Positions 43,601-55,320 of a stretch of 64,000 bases of DNA are shown here, piece after piece. The notes under the pieces were generated by a model. That model was given only the letters and a program-made list of their open reading frames with translations, ran no database searches and had not been told where the DNA came from. The DNA is from Clytia hemisphaerica (lineage: Eukaryota > Cnidaria > Hydrozoa > Leptothecata > Clytiidae): assembly GCA_902728285.1 (NCBI GenBank), contig CACVBU010000899.1, positions 61,989 to 125,988 of the forward strand, written 5' to 3'. A program made the translations under genes and the position numbers. The stretch's first letter is position 1. Every line of letters starts with the position of its first letter.

Positions 43601-46600
43601 ATCATAGGTCAATCGACAGCTCCCACTGCATTTCAATCCAATCTATTCGGTGGTTTGAATACACTTAAAGACACAAGCAACGAAGGTGAATTTGACATGA
43701 TTTTCTGAAATTAAGACAGATCTAGCCAGAAATAGTATCCGTGGGTTTATACATCTTACTTAAACCAGATAAACAAAAGCAAGGCTATTCATGATAAGCA
43801 CTATTGCAATGTCTTCCACGGTCCCAACAGCTGATTGGTCGAAATTGACGTATTAACTGATTTTACCTCACTTACAACCAATCAGCTGTTGGGTACGTGA
43901 TGTAATGCCAGAAGACATTGCAATATTGCATATCACGAAGGCTATACTCTTTCAACACTTCTTTCATTTCATCAGGAAATATAGATTAACGACCCCTCCC
44001 CCCCCCCAGCGGCACCCCTAATCACGCCCCCACGCAAAAAAATCTTCTCTATCACGCATCACGAAAATCGCTAAAATTTGTCATCACACAAAAAATGGCG
44101 AAAAATAGCCCAAATCACGCATCACGCCTCAAATTTTTGCCCTATCACGCATCACGCCAAAATCTCTCATCACGCCATCACGCAAGAAAAAAGTCCCAAT
44201 CACGCCATCACGCAAACCGCTGGGGGGTCCTCATTGACTAAATAGCGCTCTGCAACGCATACGTCATGATTATTACTTTTCGTTTATTTTTGACATTTGT
44301 ACGAGTTGCAATCCCACAATTCAATGCGGCTCAATTAAAGATACGTGCAAGTTCCTATATATCTTTTTTCAAATGATGCAATTAACGTGCAAAAGAGATT
44401 AACGCAAAGATTGATGGGGTTGGAACTCGTACAAACACATCGAGAGTAATGATTATGTCAAAAATATAATCTATTTTTAGATTCGGCGCGGTACGCTATT
44501 GATTTGCAATCTGCCTGTCCATGTATTAAATTGAAAACTAAAATTTGAACGTTTTTCAAAATTTGGAATTCGGGTGAGAATTGCAATTTTAATACTTTTA
44601 TTTCATTGGATGTTTTGATTTTGGAGGTGTTCAGTGGGTTTTAAGCTATATTCCCAGCCCTATTGGAGCAAACTTTAGCTTTTGAATCATTTGTTGTGTT
44701 TAAGGGAAATCCACTTTTTATCAAATATTTTGTCCGATATTTTATTCGCAGTGCCGTAGGAAGCATTTCCATATTGGGGGGGGGGGCTGAAGTTTAGTGA
44801 CACCGCGAGGGCCAACCATGGTTTGGCCCGGGGGGGGGGGGGAATTTTGAAAAATTTTAGCTCTAGATTGCTTGAAAATGCACTCAATTGTGACAATTAT
44901 GACAAATTAAAAAAGAAAAACTTTGCATTTTGCAAAATAACCATTTTTGAAAGAATTATTGGGGGGGGGCATAGCCCCCCCCTTGCCCCCCCAGTTGCTA
45001 CGACACTGATTCGAATTTAGATTTTTGACAACCTTTCATAAAAGCTCTTGAAAAAACCTCTGCCTAGTTCGAAAACCTTGGACAAAGACCTAATCAACAT
45101 CTAGTCTGCCTATGTCTTCTGACGACTGGAAGACAGACGAGGAATTAGACAATGATGTTATAAATAAAATTCAATATTATTCCGTTGAGAGGTCGATAGA
45201 TCTGTGAAATATAATTCTATGAAAAAAAGAAGAAAATCTTTAATAATTACCATCACTATGGATGGGTTGTAAACACTAATCACTAACCAATTAATTGCTT
45301 TCCATGATAAAAGGAAATGTGCCCAATTGTCTGTATTTTCTTCAGTGCATATATATGACTTTATTATATTCTAGTTCTATGAAGTTTTTTTTTTTTTTTC
45401 CATTTGATGTTTAATTATTTTCAATTAATTTAATTTAGATAGTTGATAGCTCACTTATTTATGTCAAAATACTGGTCGTGTTTTGCAAGGTCCAGTACAC
45501 TTTTACACAGCCTTCGGTGTTGCAATCTATGCAAGTTTTACTCATTCTATCTTACGCTCTGTCGTGATTCTATCTCACCGAGTTCTTAGATCTATTTTGT
45601 CGCTTACTTTACCTCTAGCCACCAATAGTACTTGAACCTTAGTCTAGTCTAGCTTATAACATTATGTTAGTATTTTTTTTTTTAAATATATTCGTTAATT
45701 TTTTATAATAGCACACATTGCGATGGCCTCAGCTAGCATACTCAGATACTCGGATTTGTTTAGGTTTTAGTCTAGCTCTATCACTATTCACATTTTACCC
45801 CTTATACTTCTTAATCCTAATCATTTTATTCGTCATACTAGCCCACCGCTTCGTCCCTATCTGCTTGTCCGCATACGGCCCCAATTTTTCTTCAGTATAC
45901 TACCAGGTTATTTTACAATTTTTGGACCTACCCCGGTGGGGTGGAGGTCCTATAAATTAACCCGTGTTCGTTAGTTCGTTCGTTCGTTCGTTCGTTCGTT
46001 AGTTACCAACTTTTCTCGAGATTGGCTCATTCAATTTTTCTGATTTTTTGCACAAAGGTGCATTACTATAAACCCTCGAATGTGACGGAGCCCGATTTTC
46101 GAAAAAAAAATTTTTCCGGCCGGTAGAACCGGAAATGTCCCGAAAAAAGCGGTTTTTTGAGATTTTCTCGAGATTTTATCATTAGTTTTTTGCGATTTTT
46201 TGCACATAGATGCACATTTGTACTGCCGAAAAGGTGTCGAAAACCGTTTGCCGAAAAAAAATTTTTTCCGGTCTGTAGAACCGGAAATGTGCCGGAAATC
46301 GTCGTTTTTTCACATTTCCGTCACATTTTTTTCAACTTATTTAATTGTTTCTTTACAGAAAAATGTTCTTTATGATGATGCCCAAAACTTAGCATCGTTT
46401 GATTTCCAAAAAATCATCCTTTGAATCCGGAACTCCTTAAAAATCGCCGGAACAGCCGAAAACCGGCGTAAAACGGTTTTCCTTCATTTTTTCAACTTAT
46501 ACTCGACAGATTTTCATGATTTTTTGCACAATGATGTAAAATGGCAATGCCCAAAATGTGACAGAGCCCAATTTTCGAAAAAAAAAATTTTCCGGCCGGT

Positions 46601-49600
46601 AGAACCGGAAATGTCCCGAAAAAAGCGGTTTTTTGAGATTTTCTCGAGATTTTATCATTAGTTCATTGCGATTTTTTGCACATAGATGCACATTAGTACT
46701 GCCGAAAAGGTGTCGAAAACCGTTTGCCGAAAAAAAAATTTTTCCGGTCTGTAGAACCGGAAATGTGCCGGAAATCGTAGTTTTTTCACATTTCCGTCAC
46801 ATTTTTTCAACTTATTTAATTGTTTCTTTACAGAAAAATGTTCTTTATGATGATGCCCAAAACTTAGCATCGTTTGATTTCCAAAAAAATCATCCTTTGA
46901 ATCCGGAACTCCTTAAAAATCGCCGGAACAGCCGAAAACCAGCGTAAAACGGTTTTCCTTCATTTTTTCAACTTATACTCGACAGATTTTCATGATTTTT
47001 CTTTCACCGTTAAACATCGATGCGTTTCTTAATTGCTTTCTCCGTTCCAATAGATATATAAATCGAAATTTAAAATTATACATTACTTCCATTAAATTCT
47101 AATTATTCGTTTTATAAATAGGTAGGTCCATTAAAGTATTACTTGTTTTTCTAGACATTGCACATATATTATATACAGAATTTTCAGGTGAAGAGCCAAA
47201 TGTAAATTTTGGAAATGCCAGAAATATATCATTATTATTATTATTATTATTATTATTGAAGAACTGCATAGCACGCCATCTCCTATTATATTCTGCTTGT
47301 CAACAGTAGGATTCAAATGAAGTGGAAATACTGAAACTGAAATTCTCGCTCCGACCTTTAGATTTTGAAAAACGTTAAAATACCCAAAATCGTCAATATA
47401 CTTCGGCGCTGATTGTAATGTGAAAAGGAATATGGTATCTAAGTTAATAAGGTGTAAAAACTCGACAATGAACAATACTTTAGCGACAAACTCTTTGTTT
47501 TGGTTTCAGGAGATCAGTTGGTACTTGCAGCTCTTGCAGAAGAAGAAAAATGTCACCAAGCCGTGGATATTGCTTTTTTGGTGGATTCTTCGCACTCTAT
47601 TCGACTGGATTGGCAAAAAGAATTATTCTTTGTTCAACAAATTGCTCACAGGTACAGTAGTTTGAGCAGCTTCACTAATCATTGTAGGAATTTTCTTTTG
47701 TTGGCTTAAAATTAATCGAGAAAAAGAACAGTTGAGGCCTTCACGTAATATTATCAAAGTATTTGTTCAATCAGTAGATAATCAGTGATTTTTCTATAGG
47801 ATTTGGAGAAATTCTATGCGTTGTGTATATTTTCATTTACATACATTTTTACATAACAGTGTCTGGATTGCATAAGTTTTACGCTTAACTTTTTCGTTTG
47901 ACAACTTTGTAGACTATTTGACTATTACTTAGGATGGGACAGGCTCCCGCACTTTTCATCTTTACAATAAACCTAAATCACATGACCTTGTTTAACCAAT
48001 CAGATTCTTCCATTATTCAAAGGTTCAACATCAGCGAGGCAGGAGCACATGCTGGAGTTGTGGTGTTCAGCGATTTGTCGCACACCACAAGAGTGGAGAT
48101 CAAAATGAAGGATTATTTGAACTGGAAAGACTTCAACGAAGCGGTCAAGAATCTACCATACATTGGATATCGGACAAGAATGGATTTAGCTTTTAACCGG
48201 ACGCACCAAGAATTATTCACCAAAGAAGGAGGTCAGTTATATTATTGGGCTTTTCCAGAAATTTTTTTTACCCTCACTGTTGAGGATATTGATCTTTCGA
48301 AGTATCGAACCCCCTGGATATCCACTCTTAAAAATATGCTCAACCCCCTGGATATCCTCTCTTTAAAGATGCTTACCCCTTGGATATCGTATTTTTTACT
48401 TGAAAAGACACTTTACCCCTGGATATCCGCTCCCTTGAAGATATTTAACCCCCTGGATATCCACTTTTGAACAAAAATTGTTAACCCCCTGGATATCCGA
48501 TATCCTCAACAGAGGGGACACGGACTATTTCTGGAAAAGCCCATTATAAGCACATTTTCTTGTTGATTTTCCCCTTTTTATTGAGTAAAGCAAGGCTGTG
48601 TTTCGGGTCTTCTATGGGCAATAAGAAAAGTTTTTTTACGTTTTTCTAAGCTTTTCTATTATTTTAGTTTATTAGATAATTTGATTTTTGCAAACGAAAG
48701 CCTTAACCCAATAAGCCTAAATGGTAAAATATTTGGGACTGAAATCCCTCTCAGAATGTATATAGACTCAACATAAGGTAAGGTAAAGTAAATTATCTTG
48801 ACCAATCAAAATAACTTTGTTAACATTTCAGGTGTCCGTGAAGCGATCATACCACGTTTGGTGATTCTTATCACTGACGGTAAACAAAACCCGACAAAGT
48901 CGAACGACAAAACAGAAGCTTATGACCCTGTACAAACATCCAAACCACTTTACGAACACCCGAACACTGCTATCATCGCTATCGGTATGAACATTTATAT
49001 GTGTCATCACAAGCGACTTTAAATACAAATAAAAAGTAACGTTCCAGTAAAGCGAGCAATATGGAACGTTCTTGAACGTTTAGGAACGTGCTTGGAACGC
49101 TAGAAAACGTTCTTGAACGTGTCTGGTCATTCTCTTTTATTTACTAGTTTAAGAACGTCTTAGAAGATTTGGTAACGTTGTAGAACCTTCATGAACGTTC
49201 TCGAACGTTCTGGAACGTTCATGAACGTCTCGAGAACCCTCCATTTAATTTGTACTTCAAATCGCTTGTGAATATATAAAACCTATAAAACCTAAGATTA
49301 AGAGTTAAAGTCAACTCTCTTTAAATCAAATCAAATCTTTCTATAGTTCGAAAGTGAATATTGCCCCCTCATTTATTCCTGATTTGAAGGGAATTCTTCG
49401 CCCCCTGAAGTTGGAATTGGAGAGGGTTTCAGAGAGGTCTTAAAGAGTATGTATATCTATTATATATCTAGGGCTATATCTATTATCATACAATTAATCA
49501 TATGATTAGATTGTGTCAAAAAGGATGCGTCCAAAATCTAAGTTATATTTCCTTTTCTCGTTTCTAGGTGTGACCAAGGACGTCGATAGAGAACAATTGA

Positions 49601-52600
49601 ACCAAATCACACGTGACCCATCCAAAGTATCCGTGGTTGATTCCATCGAAGAATTGATTTCTAAGGAATTTGTCAAACAAATCTCAAAGAAACTATGCGA
49701 AGCCCCTGCTAAAATACCAACACGTATGATAATAGTTTTTATCAACTACTTTATTTCATAATTCATATTACCCTGCGGCGCTTATGGGTCCTTATTTCAA
49801 CCTTCCCAAAATGCACTGTATGGGTCGAAATGAGCAAATATTAGTAAAAGTGCACTTTAAGGATGTAAAAATTTGGAAAATCAGATCTTATTTATTTTGC
49901 CTGAAAATGGACTAAACTTTTTAAGAAAATGTAACGTAAGGATCGATTTTTCGCCCAAATTTACTCAAATTTGGCTAAACTTTTTCTGCACTGTAAGGGT
50001 CCGTTTTCAAAGGCCTAATTTCGGGCCGCGTGTACGGTCGTTTTTGAATCGAGCGCCCCCTTTAGTCAGACTTTCGATTGTTTTAGAGCGTTAACCGGCT
50101 CAGTTATCTATGACCTGGACGCGACATTGGAAGGAGAGGAGACTTTGAACCACGAACGCCTGGTTTGCGGGCGTGATACCTTAGACCAGTCGGTTCGGTC
50201 TTCGCTTCTTAGTTATTTATTGGTTGTTGGTATACATGATACTTGGGCTTCCTGCAACTTTTAGTTTCATCTATAATTTAAATGGTAAAAAGGTGGTAGA
50301 TTAGACCTATATTATATCCTGACTACCATCTGTAGATCAGTAAATTCTGTTGTTCTGCTTATTGAAAGCAAGAGGTTCTCAATATCGGCCTCGATCTACC
50401 ATTGTGTTTTTTTTGCATAAAATAATTATCCTTCGTCATTCATTGCAGAACCACCAGCGGTGACGACCACGTGTGCACCACCGAAAGTCAATTTCACATG
50501 CCAGGGGGTTGGTAAATGCTCTTCGTGTTGTGGAAGTAATGATGTCTACATCAATATCTTTCAATCGGTAAGACAAAGACACAATTTTTTCATTATAATG
50601 AAATTTTGAGTCAAAGCAAAGAGTTTGAGTTGAAGCAAAGAAACAAATGACCGACCAGTCCGTTTTTCTAAGTTTATTCAAAAATTGGAAAGGTCTAACG
50701 TCAATAAATCGTTTATGTGTCCATTATATTATAACGCCTGGTTTTCATTTATGGGGTGTAAATCCTTTTCACAGAGTCTCCTACTAGTTTCATTACTATA
50801 TGGTGTACACACAGCACGAATTATACGTTTTATTTGACCAGTGAAATCATCTAAGAAGACAAGAAAATTCGAGAGGAGCTGGAAAATCTTTCTTTATTTT
50901 CTTAAACTCAGGATTTTAAAATCCTAATGTTTTTTATGTTTAAGAAAATATATTGCTTTTTTGTGGTATATTCTCAGTGTGTAATTTCCCATCGGTCTCG
51001 ACATTTAAAGCTCATCCATCTTCATTTCAGTCGGGCAATTACGTGATGCAGGGAATGAAATTGACACAAACAGATGGCAAAATGAGTGGATCAAACATCC
51101 CATCAACCACCACAAATATCAATCTCTCATCTACTGAAGATATCATCAACGCAATCACGGTATTGTAACTTTTCTATAGGATATACAGTTAGCTCCCTCT
51201 AATTCGAAAATGAGATCCATCGGATGAAAGGGGAAAAGGTGCAATGAAGCTTTTTTCGTGTATTTAGGGAAGTTTGCTTTTGTAAATCTACACAGCCAGG
51301 TTGACAAGGATCGAGGGTCCAAATTAGCAATTTTATTTTCACTGTCTTGTAAATTTTAAAAGCTTTTTAGATAATCTAACCATGGCAAACGATAGCTCTT
51401 AACCCAATAAGCATAAATATGGTATGATATTAAGGGTGGTCAAAGCAAATATTTCAGAAAACAGCCCTGATCCGAAAATTGGATTTGGTTATAAAAAAAT
51501 GTATATTACTGCTAAAACCTTGTGACATTTTGTTTTTGCTTCACCCATCAAATTAGACTCTATTACCTCAACAAAAAGACCTCGCTGAACGCCTTCGAAA
51601 GATCTTGGATAAACACCCATCAGTTGCCGGTGGTTTAGCAAGCCCACTCCGAGCAAGTCCTGGTGTCGCTGATTTGAAAAGAAAAAGAAGATCCATAGAA
51701 TTCAGTAACACTGGTATGATTTAATCCTTCAAACCCGAGTGACGCTATCACAGTTCAAAATTAGCCGATATACCGATGTCCAGACTTACGATTATAACTC
51801 CTGACTATTCGATTTAAAAGACATACACTAAATGCTTTTTGAAGGAGTATTTAAAAATACCTTTTTAATGATATGATAACAGTTGTCTAACTCTCAAGTT
51901 TCAAGCTTTTGTGTCAATTTGAAGTATTGGATTTTTACAAAAAAGTTGGAAATTTTCACATTTTTCAAAAAATGTTGCGTGCTTGAAAGGTTAAGTCTTG
52001 TAATCTTTTATGAAATACTGGTGTATTTCCGACAGTGTAAGTGAAGAGGCCAAACGATTTGAAAATCATTTTCACAGATAGTATATATCTTCAACTTCTC
52101 ATCTTTTTGTTTACAGGTTCAGAATTCACCATCTATGACCTCGCCAAAACAGCCGGTTGTGGATTATTCGTGAAATCGTTACACAAGCACAATCTTTTAC
52201 ACTTTTTACGTCAACCGAAACATTTGAATGACGGACCAACTTTGTTTTGTCCAACTGATGATGCTTTCAGAAAGTTCTTAAGACAACCAAGAGCAGGTAA
52301 TAGTTTTATGCATTGTTGTTTCTATGCTTATTTGGTTTACTCGTGTTAAAAATGATAGCTAGTGAGAATAAAATATCAACAGAGGTATTGCCAATGGGCT
52401 AAAAATTGAATTAGGAATAGAGTGGGGATTTTCAAAGGTACAGTGGGGATTCTCAAAGGTTGATTACTTTATGTTCCCAGACTTACTGGGTCTGTGATTC
52501 GGGACGTTGAACGGGTTTTAAAGTCCAATTTGATTTTAAACCTGTAACTTTTTAGGCACTCTAAGACTCGATAAACTTGACAAACTTGATTCCAAAATGT

Positions 52601-54603
52601 TATTTCTGACAATTATAGGTCTCAATGAAAAGGACGACGTTTTGTTGTACCACCTTGTGTCCGAAATTATCGCACCCACGACTGTCCGATCACAACACCA
52701 TGGTGCAGTGCTTCATCTTGGTATCTCCGCCCTGTCTGGGAACAGAATTGTAAGTGAACATTTGTTTATGATCTAAAACCTAATGTTTCAATGAAAATGT
52801 GTGAGGTTCTTGAATAAAGAGAAATACATTTACGGAGACATACGGGTAGCACAGAGACAACATGAAGAACGAGGAAAAAGATTCGAACCTAGGCTACGGC
52901 ATATCTTCCTTCATTTCGAGTGTAAAACTCCTAGTCTCGGATACCTAAAGCGTTTTTCAAAAATTTTTCAACCAGGACATTCATTCTTATTCCAACCCCC
53001 CACTTTTTATTCCAATCCCCCCACCGGTTATTAATTTTGGAGAGGTTCTATTTCTCCATCGCATCAGACACAACGATCTTTGATGCCACCAGAAGCATGC
53101 ATTGTTGTGTGCTCTCTGCGATGCGACTAAGTAAATTTCTTCCCTTGTATGGATTATCAAATTCTTCCCCTTCCCCTTCAGACAGCATTGAAAGTTGAGG
53201 AGGCGAACATTTTATACCACATTCGGAACGAACGTATGGTGCTCTCTGTAATCGATGAAGTTTTAATTCCACCCACTGCTTCCTTACTTCAAGTTCTGAA
53301 GACTATGGATATGAAACAAACTTCAATGTTTAGAAGGTATTTCAATCTGTTTTATGGTTTTCATCTTTTGAAATTTCTACTTCGGTGGAACCTGTCAAAA
53401 GTTTCCCAGTAAATTTGTAGCACTGGGCGAATCATAGATTTCCGAAATTGGAGATATGAGAGGAATCAAGACATTTCTTACGGAGTTTCGAAAATATAAA
53501 AATTTCACTATGGCATATTAGGAAAAAAATTTCCTTACATTTCAAGGAATGGAAACATATCTCCCCACGCTTTTGTATTAGAACATGGTTCCCAATTTCC
53601 CTCACATGGCATGGTCAAGGCCAAGTGAATCACACCGGGGGGGTACTAGAGTTTGCGAATGAGAGGTATGTGCGGACGGGACCTCCGAAAAGCGACCTTT
53701 AGAGAGACTGATTTTTGCTGGAAAGGTGACCCTTAGAGAGACTTTTTGAATTTTTTTTTTCGATTTTTAAAAAAAGTCATACCCTTAGAGAGACTTTATT
53801 ACAATTTTTTTTCTGTAAATCAAAAAAAATCCTGAATTTTCCGACCCTTAGAGAGACGAATTTAAAACTTTCTGATTTTCCGACCCTTAGAGAGACTTTA
53901 AAAGGTGAAAAAACCGACCCTTACCGTCCGCACACACCCATCATCCATTTTTGCCTAAGTACCCCCCCCCCCCCCTGGGAAATCACAGCATCGGTGAGAA
54001 TCGAACCCTGAACTCCTGCACTACTACATGTGAAGTTAATCATTCTTTTACTAACTGACTGTTCATTTAAGTGATCCTTTATTGAATCGTCTAGGAACAC
54101 TCTTTCTCTCGCCAAATCAAAACCAGTATGATATTTTAATTAACATTTCTTGTTTTCACTTCAGTTTGTTGGACATGAGTGGCTTTAATGCAAGCGATTT
54201 CGAACAAGTTGACAAAATATGTTTTGAATCGGGAGCTTGTGTTGGTATGCATAAAAACTTACAACAAAAATTCACACAATCTTCACCACTCACCGTCCTC
54301 GCACCAACAAACCGTGAGATGCTGTCCATGAAAAAATTTGAATTGAATAACTTGTACACTGATAAGAAATACCGTGATTTATGGTTACGTCAGCATGTTT
54401 TTGTCGGACAGATAACGTCCGGTAATAATGCCGAACATGAGGAAGTGATGGTGTCCAGTGACTCTTCGCATTCTGCTGCTACACGTGTTCGAGGTCTGGA
54501 GACGAGTCAAATCAAGTTGAATGTTTTCGGACGCGTTTATGATGTCATGAAAGGGCCAATGAAATTCCGTGAAGGCTCTGTCTACATTGTTGAGCAAGAA
54601 TAG
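40630..54603 (+). CDS. Secreted VWA-VWA-FAS1-FAS1 protein, 16 exons, 942 residues
   Basis: Exons: 40630-40684, 41425-41782, 42386-42553, 42892-43091, 43608-43685, 47510-47651, 48023-48231, 48832-48984, 49568-49723, 50449-50567, 51031-51159, 51557-51713, 52117-52296, 52619-52749, 53182-53336, 54165-54603. All join in phase with GT-AG sites (2829 coding bases). Residues 1-18 are a signal peptide (MKFLGGFVLLALFQLS). VWA1 (about 64-258) has a degenerate metal site, VVFESPT in place of DxSxS. VWA2 (about 304-500) has an intact MIDAS, FLVDSSHSI (D312, S314, S316), with TRMDLAF and LITDGK. A Cys-rich linker follows, then KRKRR (630-634), a furin-type site. FAS1-1 (642-796) shows TLFCPTDDAF and VLSVIDEVLIPP; FAS1-2 (797-942) shows LTVLAPTN and FREGSVYIV. 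It is probably an extracellular-matrix or adhesive protein. No transmembrane segment is seen. Confidence 0.9.
40785..40870 (+). repeat. SINE body relic in VWA-FAS1 intron 1
   Basis: ACCAAAGACCTCGTACTTAG and CAAAAATGGTACTTGATG match the SINE body at 38385-38592 in the opposite orientation. The tRNA head is absent. Confidence 0.7.
41125..41365. repeat. Motif-array repeat, GAGCCTCATGTTTCTTA family
   Basis: AAGCCTCAATGTTTCTTAAG, TGAGCCTTAAATGTTTCTTA, CAGCATGTTTCTTAGATG and GAGCCTCATGTTTCTTAC recur on one strand over 240 bp in intron 1, ending shortly before exon 2. Relatives are at 1495-1750 and 54945-55115. Confidence 0.65.
42175..42334. mobile_element. Foldback MITE, ATGATATGCACCA family, copy 2
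   Basis: TTCACGATATGCACCATTGC pairs with GCAACGGTGCATATCATGAA, and CAGCTGATTGGTTGAA with ACAACCAATCAGCT. Lies in VWA-FAS1 intron 2, 52 bases before exon 3. Confidence 0.8.
43791..43940. mobile_element. Foldback MITE, ATGATATGCACCA family, copy 3
   Basis: TCATGATAAGCACTATTGCA pairs with TGCAATATTGCATATCACGA. It shares GCAATGTCTTCCACGG and CAGCTGATTGGT with copy 2. Lies in VWA-FAS1 intron 5. Confidence 0.8.
43991..44227. mobile_element. Motif-array MITE, ATCACGCATCACG family (TTCACGCAAT relative)
   Basis: Termini GACCCCTCCCC...CCCAGCGG and CCGCTGGGGGGTC. The interior repeats ATCACGCATCACGC, ATCACGCCATCACGC and AAAATCGCTAAAA words, roughly ten copies. It has the same ends as 15248-15608, but the internal word has drifted from TTCACGCAAT to ATCACGCATC. 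Confidence 0.8.
44530..44700. repeat. Dispersed repeat shared with 25310-25520
   Basis: Second copy of the element described at 25310-25520, same orientation, in VWA-FAS1 intron 5. Confidence 0.6.
44749..45008. mobile_element. 260-bp MITE, CAGTGCCGTAG termini, 5-bp TSD
   Basis: Termini CAGTGCCGTAGGAAGC and TTGCTACGACACTG, flanked by ATTCG at 44744-44748 and 45009-45013. Long G runs at 44785 and 44830 and C runs near 44970-45000 form the inner arms. The CAGTGSCGTAG end is shared with the element at 1578-1731. Confidence 0.8.
45014..45925. other. VWA-FAS1 intron 5, unassigned part
   Basis: AT-rich intron sequence. A frame at 45718-45960 has no domain and runs into a repeat. Confidence 0.4.
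45926..47000. repeat. Repeat with a 476-bp tandem duplication
   Basis: A (TTCG)n run at 45968-45998 precedes two near-identical 476-base units. Equivalent points are TGTGACGGAGCCC at 46081 and TGTGACAGAGCCC at 46557, and ACTCGACAGATTTTCATGAT at 46501 and 46977. Each unit includes GGCCGGTAGAACCGGAAATG and GTCTGTAGAACCGGAAATGT, so CCGGAAATG words recur within the unit. A partial single copy lies at 2880-3065. Confidence 0.85.
48246..48543. mobile_element. Motif-array MITE, CCCTGGATATCC family, beside a 5' splice site
   Basis: Termini TGGGCTTTTCCAGAAATT and ATTTCTGGAAAAGCCCA, subterminal ACTGTTGAGGATAT and ATATCCTCAACAG, and six CCCCTGGATATC words inside. It starts only 14 bases after VWA-FAS1 exon 7 (ends 48231). 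The exon's frame stays open through most of the element to a stop at 48468. Confidence 0.85.
49030..49240. repeat. Motif-array repeat, GGAACGTTCTTGAACGTT family
   Basis: About ten GAACGTT(C) words, themselves palindromic, are spaced 8-25 bases apart in VWA-FAS1 intron 8. No terminal repeats are separable because the motif is self-complementary. Confidence 0.65.
49770..50095. repeat. Relic of the AGGGTC motif-array family
   Basis: CTTATGGGTCC, CACTGTATGGGTC, AACGTAAGGATC and CACTGTAAGGGTCC words with TTTGGAAAA-type spacers. Left GCGGCGCTTATGGG and right AGCGCCCCC may be eroded termini. In intron 9. Confidence 0.5.
50105..50210 (-). repeat. tRNA-like SINE head
   Basis: On the minus strand GACTGGTCTAAGGTATCACG resembles a tRNA A box, followed by ACGCC and GGCGT pairing around a 9-base loop and a GTGGTTCAAAGTC B-box-like word. 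The loop size rules out a normal tRNA. In intron 9. Confidence 0.5.
53635..53980. mobile_element. hAT-like motif-array MITE, CCCTTAGAGAGACT family
   Basis: Flanked by AATCACA at 53628-53634 and 53981-53987 (7 bp, or 8 with one mismatch). Termini CCGGGGGGGTACTAGAG and CCTAAGTACCCCC...CTGGGA match those of 14748-15082. The interior has seven copies of CCCTTAGAGAGACT instead of that element's TAAGGGTC. In VWA-FAS1 intron 15. Confidence 0.85.
53985..54090 (-). repeat. tRNA-like SINE head
   Basis: Minus strand: CAGTCAGTTAGTAAAAGAAT (A-box-like) and GTTCAGGGTTCGATTCTCAC (B box GGTTCGATTC). No good cloverleaf. In intron 15, close to exon 16. Confidence 0.45.
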
Positions 54604-54726
54604 AGAAACTTTTCGGTTCATCAAGATGTTTTTTTTCGACCATATCAACTTTCTAGAATAAGTATTTTAATAGATTTGTGATTTAGATAGAATTTTTTCT
54701 AATGTTTGTTGAATTATCGTTTTTGG

Positions 54727-54732
54727 ATTAAA
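54727..54732 (+). terminator. Polyadenylation signal ATTAAA of the VWA-FAS1 gene
   Basis: ATTAAA 124 bases past the TAG at 54601, followed by T-rich sequence. Confidence 0.5.
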
Positions 54733-54944
54733 GTTGAAGTTTTTAACAAATTCTGTTATTAACATTGTACTTCTTTTGCACGTGGCTTTAAACATACCTT
54801 ATTGTACAGTATCGAAAAAGAAATGATGTTTTTTGTCTGTACACTTCTACCCATCACTGAATCTGAATAAGCACCGCACGTTTGGCTGAAAATTGAAATT
54901 TAGCTTCTCAATTGCATCACAAGGTTAGGGAATCCGTCAAATAT

Positions 54945-55115
54945 ACTTCTTTTATAAGAACCAAATAATTTTCTGTGAGGCTCGGCTGTTCTTATTTTTC
55001 AATTTGACTAAAATTCTGCCATTCAAGTAGTCTCTGACCGTTTCTTAAAGTGTGTTTTTTTATCGTTTTTGAGTCTTATTGTTCTTACAACATTGTTCTA
55101 ATAAACAAAAGAGTG
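54945..55115. repeat. Motif-array repeat, GCTCGGCTGTTCTTA family relic
   Basis: TAAGAACC, GAGGCTCGGCTGTTCTTA, GAGTCTTATTGTTCTTAC and ATTGTTCTAATAA words; a decayed relative of 1495-1750. Confidence 0.45.
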
Positions 55116-55199
55116 TAACGAGGAAACAGTCAAATTGCTAAAATCTTCTTTGTCAATGCATACCTGGAACATGTTTTGCCATAAGCTGAAAACCTACTC

Positions 55200-55320
55200 C
55201 AGCGGCACCCTTCATCATCTCAACGCCAAATCTTTTGCGCTCATTGTCATTACGATCACGAAAATCGCTAAAATCTGTCAACATAAAACCCAAAAAAAGC
55301 CCAAATCATGTAAATTTTAC
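55200..55320. repeat. Decayed TTCACGCAAT-type element
   Basis: CCAGCGGCACCC at 55199 followed by CGATCACGAAAATCGCTAAAA and similar words as in 43991-44227. The right terminus is missing. Confidence 0.55.

Noticed and set aside
50105-50210. Functional tRNA on the minus strand
   Set aside because: The anticodon loop would have nine bases and no good acceptor stem is visible.
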